Source: Burkholderiales bacterium (GTDB taxonomy: Bacteria; Pseudomonadota; Gammaproteobacteria; Burkholderiales; Burkholderiaceae_C). Taken from it: a DNA stretch of 64,000 nt. Of this stretch, positions 34,639 to 42,365 are shown one piece after another. The notes below the pieces were generated by a model. That model did no database searches, had not been told where the DNA came from, and worked only from the letters and a program-made list of their open reading frames with translations. The DNA lies in NCBI GenBank assembly GCA_016195825.1, contig JACPYV010000099.1:1-64000 (forward strand). The letters run 5' to 3'. The translations under genes and the position numbers were made by a program. Position 1 is the stretch's first letter. Each line of letters opens with the position of its first letter.

Positions 34639-34667
34639 AGTGTATTGCTCCATTAATACACATGCAA
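34639..34667 (-). promoter_or_regulatory. YtrA-type operator and promoter of the GntR/ABC operon
   Basis: On the plus strand AGTGTA (34639-34644) and TACACA (34657-34662) lie 12 bases apart, close to the AGTGTA...TACACT inverted repeat known for YtrA. Inner arms GTGTATT (34640-34646) and AATACAC (34655-34661) are perfect. On the minus strand TTGCAT, 17 bases and TACACT form a plausible promoter overlapping the operator. The intron starts only about ten bases downstream. Confidence 0.55.
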
Positions 34668-34763
34668 GCCTCACCCGTTGCCGGGGAAGGGTCCACGCGC
34701 TGGTGCCGCTGCGAAGGATGAGGAATGCTCGTCCACTGCAACGCCATCCCAACAGGAGACCTC

Positions 34764-35396
34764 ATGCCCGCCCTGCCCCTGAGCGCCAGACTGGCCCTCG
34801 CCCTTGCACTGGCAGCCCCTGCGCTTAGCCTGCAGGCCCAGCCGCGCCTGCCCACCATCCCGCCCGACGCCTACACACCCCAGCAGAAGCAGGCCGCGGC
34901 CGACTTCCTGGCCACCCGCAAGGTGCCGGTGTTCGGCCCGTTCGAGCCCTTGATGTACAGCCCCGACGTCATGACGCTGGCACGCTCTATGGGGGACTAC
35001 CTGCGCTACAAGCCGTCCATCGGCACCACGCTGTCGGAGCTGGCCATCCTGGTGACCGCCCGCGAATGGACGCAGGACTACGAGTGGTACGTCCACGCCC
35101 CGATCGCGCTGAAGAACGGCATCAAGCCGACGATCGTGGATGCCATCGCGGACGGCCGCCGGCCCACCGGCATGAGCGAGGATGAGGAGATCGTCTACGA
35201 CTTCTGCATCGAGCTGCACCGCAACAAGCGGCTGTCCGACGCGACCTACGCCCGTGCCGAAAAGCGTTTCGGCCGACCTGGCGTGGTCGACCTGAACGCC
35301 ATCAACGGCTACTACACGCTGCTGGCCATGCAGCTCAACATGGCGCAGTACGCACTTCCGCCGGACGGCAAGAAGCTGGAGCGCTTCCCGAAGTGA
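34764..35396 (+). CDS. Secreted carboxymuconolactone decarboxylase-like protein
   Basis: The 210-residue precursor has a signal peptide (LALALALAAPALSLQA). An AhpD-like/carboxymuconolactone decarboxylase helical domain follows, with TTLSELAILVTAREWTQDYEW, HAPIALKNGI and EEIVYDFCIELHRNKRLSD. The usual CxxC of AhpD peroxidases is absent; the family Glu/His positions remain. The start at 34764 follows AGGAGA and opens on the signal peptide. It is divergent from the GntR promoter. The function is unknown. Confidence 0.82.
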   Translation: MPALPLSARLALALALAAPALSLQAQPRLPTIPPDAYTPQQKQAAADFLATRKVPVFGPFEPLMYSPDVMTLARSMGDYLRYKPSIGTTLSELAILVTAREWTQDYEWYVHAPIALKNGIKPTIVDAIADGRRPTGMSEDEEIVYDFCIELHRNKRLSDATYARAEKRFGRPGVVDLNAINGYYTLLAMQLNMAQYALPPDGKKLERFPK

Positions 35397-35410
35397 GCCT
35401 CGGGCGCCCG

Positions 35411-36331
35411 TCAGGCGCCCATCAGCCGGCGCAAGCGCCGCTTGAAATCCAGCCATTGCCGGCCGCGCGAGCGGTCGATGCGCTTCACGTCGATCAGCGT
35501 GAGGGCGCCGCAGCCTGACAGCGTGTGCAGGCCTGCGGTGTGGCTGTCGCTGGCCAGGTCGCCGGTCAAGCGCTCGGCCCCGGCCTCGATGACGACGCGC
35601 TCCGGCGTCAGCACCGGGAAGCGCAGCATCCGCGTGGCGCCGCCATAGCCGTTAGAGCTGTCCTGCACCGGCAGCGTCAGCACGCCGTCGTGGGCGACGA
35701 AGGGCCGGCCGGCAGGCCGGGCGCCGTCGCGGTTGACGCGCACCGGGTTGGCGGCCAGCGGCGTCCACGGCCCGGCAAGGGCCGGCGCGTGGGCGATGTG
35801 CAGTTCGCGCTGGTCGCGCGCGCCCGCTCCCACCAGCGTGTAAAACATCCACCAGCGGCCACCGTGCTCGATCAGCGACGCGTCGGCGCCGGGCAAGCCG
35901 CCCAGCAGCGCGCAGTCGCGCTCCCAGCGGTCCAGAGACGCATCCGTCGCCCGGTAGAGCGCGATCTCGCCCGCCTGGTAGCTCTCCGGCACCATCCAGG
36001 TCTCGCCGTCGTGTTCGAACACCTGCGGGTACGACAGGTGAAAAGGCTTGTCCAGTACGGTCGTGACGCCGCGCCAGGTCAGGTCGGCCAGGCTGAATTC
36101 GTGGCGCTCCAGGTTGGCGCGCTTGACACGGTAGTCGTAGGCCTCGACGAACACGTGCAGCGCGTCGCCCCTCACCAGCCCGAAGGGGTCGGCCAGGTAG
36201 CGCCATGGCCCCGGATCGGGCAGCCATGTGATGCGCTCGCGCGCGGCGCTCAAGGCGCGGGCGTCCAGATCTTCAACGGGAACGGGAACGACGCCGACCT
36301 GCCAGAAGTCGGTACGCGGCCTCTTCAGCAT
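35411..36331 (-). CDS. GH43-like beta-propeller protein (GINT1 N-terminal domain type)
   Basis: The 306-residue product resembles the five-bladed propeller domain found in glucosamine inositolphosphorylceramide transferase-like proteins and glycosidase-43 relatives: DPFGLVRGDALHVFVEAYDY, LSYPQVFEHDGETWMVPES and WWMFYTL. It has no signal peptide. The start shares its A with the glycosyltransferase stop (TGATG), so the two are translationally coupled and probably act on the same glycan. Catalytic activity is uncertain. Confidence 0.75.
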   Translation of the reverse strand: MLKRPRTDFWQVGVVPVPVEDLDARALSAARERITWLPDPGPWRYLADPFGLVRGDALHVFVEAYDYRVKRANLERHEFSLADLTWRGVTTVLDKPFHLSYPQVFEHDGETWMVPESYQAGEIALYRATDASLDRWERDCALLGGLPGADASLIEHGGRWWMFYTLVGAGARDQRELHIAHAPALAGPWTPLAANPVRVNRDGARPAGRPFVAHDGVLTLPVQDSSNGYGGATRMLRFPVLTPERVVIEAGAERLTGDLASDSHTAGLHTLSGCGALTLIDVKRIDRSRGRQWLDFKRRLRRLMGA

Positions 36332-37422
36332 CAGAACTGCTGGGCGATATAGGCCTCGTCCTCGTCCTCGAAGCGGTGGGCCTGGACGGCCTGGTGGACC
36401 ATCACGTCCCGGTAGAAGGCCAGCGTGCGGGCGACCGCATTGCCGCGGTCGTAGGCCGCCGTCGCATAGCGCACGGCCCGCTCCTGAGGCGTCAGCAGGC
36501 GCAGCCGGGCCAGTTCCTCGGCAATGGCGCGACCCAGCCCGCTGGCGTCGCCCACCGGCACCAGCCGAGCCGGCTGGCCGGCCAGCATCTCGCGCGGGCC
36601 TTGCGTGGCGGTGGACAGCACCGGCCGACCGGCGCGCATGGCCTCCAGGATGGCCAGAGGGAAGGCTTCCTCGCGCGACGGCGAGACGAACAGGTCGAAG
36701 GACTTCAGCGCCTGGTCGACATCGCTGCGAAAGCCCAGCAGGCGGATGCGCGCATCACCGGCGGCCAGCGCCTTCAATGCCGATTCGTCCGGACCCTCGC
36801 CCAGGATGGCCAACACGGCGTCGGCCGGCGCATGTGCCTTGAAGCCGGCGATCAGCAAGTCCATGCCCTTGCTGACATGCAGGCGGCCGACGCTGCCGAC
36901 CAGCAACTGGTGGGGCGCCAGGCCCAGTTCGGCGCGCAAGTCGGTGTGGCGGGCCGCCGCAGCGGCGTCGCGCTCCGGCGCCCAGTTGTAGATGACGCTG
37001 GCCAGCGCGCTGCTCGCGGGCAGGCCGTCGTGCTGGGCGCGGTTGACACAGACGAGGCCGTCCAGCCGGGCATGGTGGTGGGCCTTGTAGCCCACATGCA
37101 GCGTGCCGACGCGGGCCGCACGGCGGGCGTGCGCGACGGCCTTGCATGCCGGGCCGAGATGGCCATGACAGACGTCCGCACCCAGGCTGCGCGCCAGGGC
37201 CGCGACGCGCCAACCGCGCATCAACGGCAGCTTCAGCCCGTGAAAGCGCACGCCAGGCGCGAGCGCGCCGGCCACCGCCGAGCCCGCCGAACCGACCACG
37301 TGCACATGGTGACCCAGGGCGGCCTGGGCGTTGGCGAGGTCGATGCAGTGCCGCTCACCGCCCGCGATACGGGACGAGAACACGACGTGAACCAGGGTCA
37401 GCGGTTCGAAGGGCGGAGGCAT
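36331..37422 (-). CDS. Family 4 glycosyltransferase
   Basis: This GT-B-fold protein of 363 residues has HVVFSSRIAGGERHCIDLA near the N terminus and an acceptor domain. The donor domain has VGSVGRLHVSKGMDLLI, LGEGPDESALKAL and the EX7E-like SPSREEAFPLAILEAMRAGRPVLST. It would transfer a nucleotide-activated sugar to a glycan or protein. It is first in a two-gene unit with the propeller protein, and a flagellar-type promoter lies upstream. The substrate is unknown; flagellin modification is a reasonable guess from location only. Confidence 0.9.
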   Translation of the reverse strand: MPPPFEPLTLVHVVFSSRIAGGERHCIDLANAQAALGHHVHVVGSAGSAVAGALAPGVRFHGLKLPLMRGWRVAALARSLGADVCHGHLGPACKAVAHARRAARVGTLHVGYKAHHHARLDGLVCVNRAQHDGLPASSALASVIYNWAPERDAAAAARHTDLRAELGLAPHQLLVGSVGRLHVSKGMDLLIAGFKAHAPADAVLAILGEGPDESALKALAAGDARIRLLGFRSDVDQALKSFDLFVSPSREEAFPLAILEAMRAGRPVLSTATQGPREMLAGQPARLVPVGDASGLGRAIAEELARLRLLTPQERAVRYATAAYDRGNAVARTLAFYRDVMVHQAVQAHRFEDEDEAYIAQQF

Positions 37423-37705
37423 GGCAGGTGTTGCAAACGAATGCGGTTCGGGTCGGTACGCAAAACTTTACCGACGCACACATTCAGAAACCTGTCACAC
37501 ACCTCCCCCAAAGCGGTGGGGTAGACCCTTCAATTCACCCCAAAAAAGCAGCAAAAGGCACGATTCGCGGGAAAACACGTATCCCAGAATTCACCTCGCA
37601 ACGTCGTCCCTGCGCCACTGGCTTACCGGATCCGTCCCGGAATTGGGATTGACAGAATCTCATGCAGCCCAAAAAGCAACCTGAGCCCAAGCTTGCAGAA
37701 GAAAA
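37423..37705. other. Intergenic region between the glycosyltransferase and the repeat protein
   Basis: Apart from the promoter/inverted repeat near the glycosyltransferase end, no gene or strong structure is seen. It is noticeably less G+C-rich than its surroundings, with several A-runs around 37540-37590 and 37670-37680. This suits a promoter region or the edge of an insertion. A terminator for the next minus-strand gene lies at its far end. Confidence 0.5.
37444..37475 (-). promoter_or_regulatory. Sigma-28-like promoter with inverted repeat, glycosyltransferase operon
   Basis: On the minus strand TAAAGTTT (37470-37463) matches the sigma-28 -35 perfectly and is followed after exactly 11 bases by CCGAACCG (37451-37444). 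The latter resembles the flhB -10 more than the textbook one. An inverted repeat GTCGGTA/TACCGAC (37452-37458, 37469-37475) overlaps the spacer and -35. The glycosyltransferase ATG is 22 bases downstream. Confidence 0.45.
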
Positions 37706-37731
37706 GCCGCCTGACCGGACGGTCGGGCGGC
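37702..37731 (-). terminator. Rho-independent terminator of the repeat-protein gene
   Basis: GCCGCCTGACC (37706-37716) pairs with GGTCGGGCGGC (37721-37731) with one wobble. On the minus strand the stem is followed by TTTTC. It lies 27 bases past the stop of the small secreted protein gene. Confidence 0.75.
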
Positions 37732-37758
37732 GTTGTCGATCGGCAGCCGATCAGGGCC

Positions 37759-38160
37759 TCAGCGCATGCGGCTGATCCACTCGTTGCGCGACTCGTCGTA
37801 GCGGTACATCATCAAAAAGCGCAGCGTCTCCATGTTGACCTGCTCGCGCGTCAGCGTGCTCATGTCACGCGGGGCCTTCACGGGCACCCAGCTGCCCACG
37901 GTGTCGTCGTAGACGTTCATGCGCAGGAACTGGTCGCGCATGGCCAGCACTTCGGCGCGCGACATGACGCCCTTGGGCGGCTCCATGCCGGACTTCAGCA
38001 CCCACATGCCGGTCAGTTCGTCCCAGCGCATCAGCGCCAGGAAACTGTCGCGGTCCATCTTGACCTGCTCACGGGTCAGGTTCTGGGCCGAGGCGGGCAT
38101 GGCGATGGCGGTCAGGGCCGTGGCCAGCACCAGGGGCAGCAGGGAAAAGCGTGTCTTCAT
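37759..38160 (-). CDS. Small secreted protein with three internal repeats
   Basis: The 133-residue precursor has a signal peptide (LLPLVLATALTAIAMPASAQ). Three related units of about 30-37 residues follow, each built as (L/M)(T/S)R-x-E/Q-V-x(1-3)-M-x-x-x-x-F-L and then an aromatic/acidic stretch ending in W-V/I: NLTREQVKMDRDSFLALM, VMSRAEVLAMRDQFLRM and TLTREQVNMETLRFLMM. I do not recognise the family; it is faintly like DUF4148 proteins. It is monocistronic, with its own terminator, between the sugar genes and flgI. Confidence 0.75.
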   Translation of the reverse strand: MKTRFSLLPLVLATALTAIAMPASAQNLTREQVKMDRDSFLALMRWDELTGMWVLKSGMEPPKGVMSRAEVLAMRDQFLRMNVYDDTVGSWVPVKAPRDMSTLTREQVNMETLRFLMMYRYDESRNEWISRMR

Positions 38161-38381
38161 GTCGAGTCTCCAGAAATTGGGGAGGTAGATGGAAAAGATC
38201 GCTGTGCCGACTGGGCGCCTCAGTGCTTCACAGGTGGCCAGTGGTCGGGCGAGGCGCGCTGGCCTTACAGCGTGAAAAATGCCCTGCACGCCAGCAGCAG
38301 CAGCCCGCGGTTTTGAAAAGCGGGGCCCTCCCCACCCTTTTCTGCGGCTTCGCGGGCTCAAGCATCCGCAGAATCAGTCGA

Positions 38382-39488
38382 GTGAAGTCCCTGCAAGTCC
38401 TCCTCCTCAGTCTGGCCCTCGTGCTGGCACCCTTGGCCCCGGCCCGGGCCGCCCGCATCAAGGAAGTTGCCTCCGTCGCCGGCGTGCGCTCCAACCCGTT
38501 GACGGGCTACGGACTGGTCGTGGGCCTTGACGGCACCGGCGACCAGACGACGCAGGCGCCCTTCACCGGCCAGAGCCTCACCGCCATGCTGCAGCAGTTC
38601 GGCGTGATCCTGCCGCCGGGCGTGACCATGCAGCCGCGCAACATCGCCGCCGTCATGGTGACGACGCAGTTGCCGCCCTTCGCCCAGCCGGGCCAGCAGC
38701 TGGACATCAACGTCTCCTCCATCGGCAACGCCAAGAGCTTGCGCGGCGGCACGCTGATCGCCACACCCCTGCGCGGCGCCGACGGCCAGATCTACGCCAT
38801 CGCCCAGGGCAACCTGATCGTCGGCGGCGCCGGCGCGTCGGCCGGCGGCTCCAAGGTGCAGATCAACCACCTGAGCGCCGGCCGCATCCCGGCGGGCGCC
38901 CTGGTGGAGCGCTCGGTGCCCACGCCCATCGCCCAGGGCGACAGCATCCAGTTCGACCTGAACAGCAGCGACTTCGCCACCGCGCGCGCCGTCGCCCAGG
39001 CCATCAACAAGGCCAAGGGCGCCGGCATCGCCCAGGCGGTGGACGGTCGCGTCGTGCGCGTGCGCGCCCCCAGCACGCCGGACGAGCGCGTGTCCTTCCT
39101 GGCCGACGTCGAGAACCTGGCCGTCGAACTTGCACCGGCAGCCGCCCGCGTCGTCATCAACGCCCGCACCGGCTCCATCGTCATGAACCAGGCCGTCACG
39201 CTGTCGTCCTGCGCCGTGGCCCACGGCAGCCTGTCGGTGACGATCAGCTCCACACCCATCATCAGCCAGCCCAACGCGCTGTCCGGCGGCCAGACGACGG
39301 TTGCCGAGAAGGCCGACATCTCCATCCGCCAGGAGCCCGGAAGCCTCATCCAGCTGGCTGCCGGCGCGCGGCTGTCTGACGTCGTCAAGGCGCTGAACTC
39401 CCTCGGCGCCACGCCCCAGGATCTGCTCGCGATCCTGCAGGCCATGAAGAGCGCGGGCGCGTTGAACGCCGAGCTCGAGGTGATCTGA
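38382..39488 (+). CDS. flgI: Flagellar P-ring protein FlgI
   Basis: FlgI forms the peptidoglycan-level P ring. The 368-residue precursor starts at GTG and opens with a signal peptide (SLQVLLLSLALVLAPLAPARA), followed by ARIKEVASVAGVRSNPLTGYGLVVGLDGTGDQT. The C terminus has LVKALNSLGATPQDLLAILQ-type sequence. A longer in-frame extension upstream has no signal-like features and was rejected. FlgI and FlgA are made far apart here. Its stop shares a base with the flgJ ATG. Confidence 0.95.
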   Translation: MKSLQVLLLSLALVLAPLAPARAARIKEVASVAGVRSNPLTGYGLVVGLDGTGDQTTQAPFTGQSLTAMLQQFGVILPPGVTMQPRNIAAVMVTTQLPPFAQPGQQLDINVSSIGNAKSLRGGTLIATPLRGADGQIYAIAQGNLIVGGAGASAGGSKVQINHLSAGRIPAGALVERSVPTPIAQGDSIQFDLNSSDFATARAVAQAINKAKGAGIAQAVDGRVVRVRAPSTPDERVSFLADVENLAVELAPAAARVVINARTGSIVMNQAVTLSSCAVAHGSLSVTISSTPIISQPNALSGGQTTVAEKADISIRQEPGSLIQLAAGARLSDVVKALNSLGATPQDLLAILQAMKSAGALNAELEVI

Positions 39489-40357
39489 TGTCCAGCTTCC
39501 AGTCCATTTCCGGCCAGAGCCTCGGGAGCCTGGATGCGCTCAAGGCCGCCGCCTCGCGCGACCCCAAGGCCAGCATCCGCGAGACAGCCAAGCAGTTCGA
39601 GTCGCTCTTCATGCAGGAGGTGATGAAGAGCATGCGCGCGTCTACCCTGTCCAGCGGCATGCTGGACAACAACGCGACCCAGCTCGGCACCGAGATGCTG
39701 GACACCCAGTTCGCCGGCAAGCTCAGCGGCCAGCCGGGCGGCCTGTCGGACGCGATCACCCGCCAGCTGCAGCGCCAGATGGGCATCCAGGACTTGTCGC
39801 CCGAGAACGTCAAGCGGGCCAGCCAGACCACGCTGGCCCAGGCCCTGCCGGCGCTGGCCACCAAGGGCATCCCCAACCACGTGCAGAGCTTCATCCAGCA
39901 GCACGACGCTTCGGCCAAGGCGGCCTCCGCCGCCACCGGCATCCCCGCCAGCTTCATGGTCGCCCAGGCCGCCCACGAGAGTGGCTGGGGCAAGCGCGAG
40001 ATCACCGGCGCGGACGGCAGCAAGAGCTACAACGTCTTCGGCATCAAGGCCACGCCGGGCTGGACGGGCAAGACCGTGGACGTGAAGACCACCGAGGTCA
40101 TCAATGGCCAGGCGCACAAGGTCACGGCCAAGTTCCGCGCCTACGGCAGCTACGACGAGGCCTTCAAGGACTACGCCCGGCTGATCAGCAGCAACGATCG
40201 CTACGCCAAGGTCGTCGCGCAGGCCCAGAACGGCAATGCCGCCGGCTTCGCCCGCGGCCTGCAGCAGGCCGGCTACGCCACCGACCCGGCCTATGCCGAG
40301 AAGCTGGCCAAGACCATCAACACCACCCAGCGCGTGCAGAGCACGTTGTTGGCCTGA
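39488..40357 (+). CDS. flgJ: Rod assembly protein and peptidoglycan hydrolase FlgJ
   Basis: FlgJ caps the growing rod and opens the murein. The 289-residue protein has the N-terminal rod-binding domain (KQFESLFMQEVMKSMRAST). The C-terminal glucosaminidase domain begins near residue 140 and has the catalytic glutamate in AQAAHESGWGKREI and the conserved YNVFGIKA. It is the dual-domain beta/gamma-proteobacterial form. It is coupled to flgI by TGATG and followed by flgK after ten bases. Confidence 0.96.
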   Translation: MSSFQSISGQSLGSLDALKAAASRDPKASIRETAKQFESLFMQEVMKSMRASTLSSGMLDNNATQLGTEMLDTQFAGKLSGQPGGLSDAITRQLQRQMGIQDLSPENVKRASQTTLAQALPALATKGIPNHVQSFIQQHDASAKAASAATGIPASFMVAQAAHESGWGKREITGADGSKSYNVFGIKATPGWTGKTVDVKTTEVINGQAHKVTAKFRAYGSYDEAFKDYARLISSNDRYAKVVAQAQNGNAAGFARGLQQAGYATDPAYAEKLAKTINTTQRVQSTLLA

Positions 40358-40367
40358 GGACTGAGAG

Positions 40368-42350
40368 ATGGCCGGCTTGCTTTCACTCGGCGCCCGCGCG
40401 ATGTTCGCCAACCAGGCGGCATTGCAGACCATCGGCCAGAACATCGCCAACGCGAACACGCCAGGCTACTCGCGCCAGTCGGTCGTGCTGACGACCTCGC
40501 CCGGCCAGTACACCGGCGCGGGCTTCTTCGGCAAGGGCGTGGACGTGCAGACCGTCGTGCGCTCGCACAACGAGTTCCTGACCAAAGAGGCCGCCACCGC
40601 CAAGTCCGCCGCGATGGCGGACTCGACCCGTGCCGAGCAGCTGTCGCGCATGGAGAAAGTCTTCCCGCCGGGCACCGACGGCCTGGGCTATGCGGCCAGC
40701 CAGTTCCTGAACGCCATGGTCGACGTGACCAGCCGCCCCAGCGACCCCTCGGCCCGCCAGGTCGCGCTGGGCCGCGCCAACGAGCTGGCCGTGCGCTTCT
40801 CCAACGCCGGCTCCCAGCTGACCGACCTGCAGGCCGGGGTCGTCAGCGACCTCAAGGCCAACGTCACCACCGTCAACCAACTCGCCAAGCAGATCGCCAA
40901 CGTCAATGACCAGATCGCCAGTACGCGCGGCAGCGGCCACACGCCCAACGACCTGCTGGACCAGCGCGAGCAGCTGATTTCCAAGCTGGGCGAGTACGTC
41001 GCCGTGACGACGCTGGCGGCCGATGACGACACCGTGGGCGTCTTCATCGGCGGTGGCCAGCGCCTGGTGCTGGGCAACCAGGCCTCGACGTTGCAGGTGG
41101 CCGCCGACGCGTACGACCCGCAGCGCGCGGTGCTGTCGCTGAATGAAGGCGGCCTGAACCGCCCGCTGGACGAAAGCGTGCTGACCGGCGGCTCGATGAC
41201 CGCCCTGCTCGGCTTCCAGAACCACGACCTGCAGGATGCCAAGAACATGCTGGGGCAGTTGGCCGCAGCCATTGGCACGCGGGTCAACGACCAGAACGCT
41301 CTGGGGCTGGATTTGTCCAACCCGCCAGGCAAGGGCGCGCCCATCTTCAACGTCGCGCCGCCGCGCGTGATGCCCGCCGCCAGCAATCAGCGCAACCCCG
41401 ACGGCAGCTTCGTCAGCGGCGCTCAGGCCAGCATCGTCAACGCCAGCCAGTTGCAGGCCAGCAGCTACAAGCTGACGTCCAGCGCACCCGGCACCTACCA
41501 GCTGACGCGCCTGTCCGACGGCCTGGTGCGCACGGTCGCCGACGGCGACACCCTGGACGGCTTCAAGCTCAGCTTCAGCCCGGCCGCCCCGGCCGTGGGA
41601 GAGAGCTTCCTCATCGAGCCCGTAGGCGCTGCCGCGCAGGAAATGCGCCGGGTGCTCGACAACCCCGCAGGCATCGCCGCCGCGTCACCGCTGACTGCCT
41701 CCACCTCGGTCAACAACACCGGCACGCTCACCGTCGACAGCATCTACGCCGTCAACAGCAGTTTCGATGCCACCAAGGTGCCCATCACCCTGGAGTTCGG
41801 CGACCCCGACCCTGCCAATGCCGCCAACTTGCAGTACACGCTGACGCTGGCGGACGGCAGTGTGCTGAGCGGCGTCTGGAGCTCCGGCCAGGCCATCGGC
41901 AACCAGCCCGCGGCCGGTGTCAACCTGGGCTTCGAGATGCGCACCAACGGCGTGCCACGCAAGGGCGACAAGGTCTCGCTCGATCCGACAACGTACACGG
42001 CCACCAACAACGGCAACGCCAAGGCCTTCCTGAACATCCAGAGCGACGGCTTCGTCGGCCGCCGCCTGCAGCCCGACGGCAGCTTGGGGCCTGGCTCGAC
42101 GATCAACGACACCTACGCCAGTGCGATGAGCGAGGTGGGTGCGCGCGTGCAGAGCGCCAACTACCTGTCCGGCGTGTCCACCAGCGTCGCCAGCGACAGC
42201 GAGGCCAGCCGTTCGGGACAGGCCGGCGTCAACCTGGACGAAGAGGCGTCGCGGCTGATGCAGTTCCAGCAGAGCTACCAGGCCGCCGCCAAGGTGTTGC
42301 AGACCGCGCAAACGCTTTTCGACGAACTGATGCGCATTGCCGCTCGCTAG
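40368..42350 (+). CDS. flgK: Flagellar hook-associated protein 1 FlgK
   Basis: FlgK is the first hook-filament junction protein. The 660-residue product has the family N-terminal TIGQNIANANTPGYSRQ with an L-S-L-G start and the C-terminal block LDEEASRLMQFQQSYQAAAKVLQTAQTLFDEL. The central part, about 240-560, is an expanded variable beta region. The length is at the upper end of common FlgK sizes. FlgN (21976-22368) would be its chaperone. Confidence 0.96.
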   Translation: MAGLLSLGARAMFANQAALQTIGQNIANANTPGYSRQSVVLTTSPGQYTGAGFFGKGVDVQTVVRSHNEFLTKEAATAKSAAMADSTRAEQLSRMEKVFPPGTDGLGYAASQFLNAMVDVTSRPSDPSARQVALGRANELAVRFSNAGSQLTDLQAGVVSDLKANVTTVNQLAKQIANVNDQIASTRGSGHTPNDLLDQREQLISKLGEYVAVTTLAADDDTVGVFIGGGQRLVLGNQASTLQVAADAYDPQRAVLSLNEGGLNRPLDESVLTGGSMTALLGFQNHDLQDAKNMLGQLAAAIGTRVNDQNALGLDLSNPPGKGAPIFNVAPPRVMPAASNQRNPDGSFVSGAQASIVNASQLQASSYKLTSSAPGTYQLTRLSDGLVRTVADGDTLDGFKLSFSPAAPAVGESFLIEPVGAAAQEMRRVLDNPAGIAAASPLTASTSVNNTGTLTVDSIYAVNSSFDATKVPITLEFGDPDPANAANLQYTLTLADGSVLSGVWSSGQAIGNQPAAGVNLGFEMRTNGVPRKGDKVSLDPTTYTATNNGNAKAFLNIQSDGFVGRRLQPDGSLGPGSTINDTYASAMSEVGARVQSANYLSGVSTSVASDSEASRSGQAGVNLDEEASRLMQFQQSYQAAAKVLQTAQTLFDELMRIAAR

Positions 42351-42365
42351 GCCTCGAGGTAGACC

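Noticed and set aside
38151-38381. Longer FlgI starting far upstream
   Set aside because: The added 77 residues have no signal character, whereas the GTG at 38382 opens exactly on a signal peptide.
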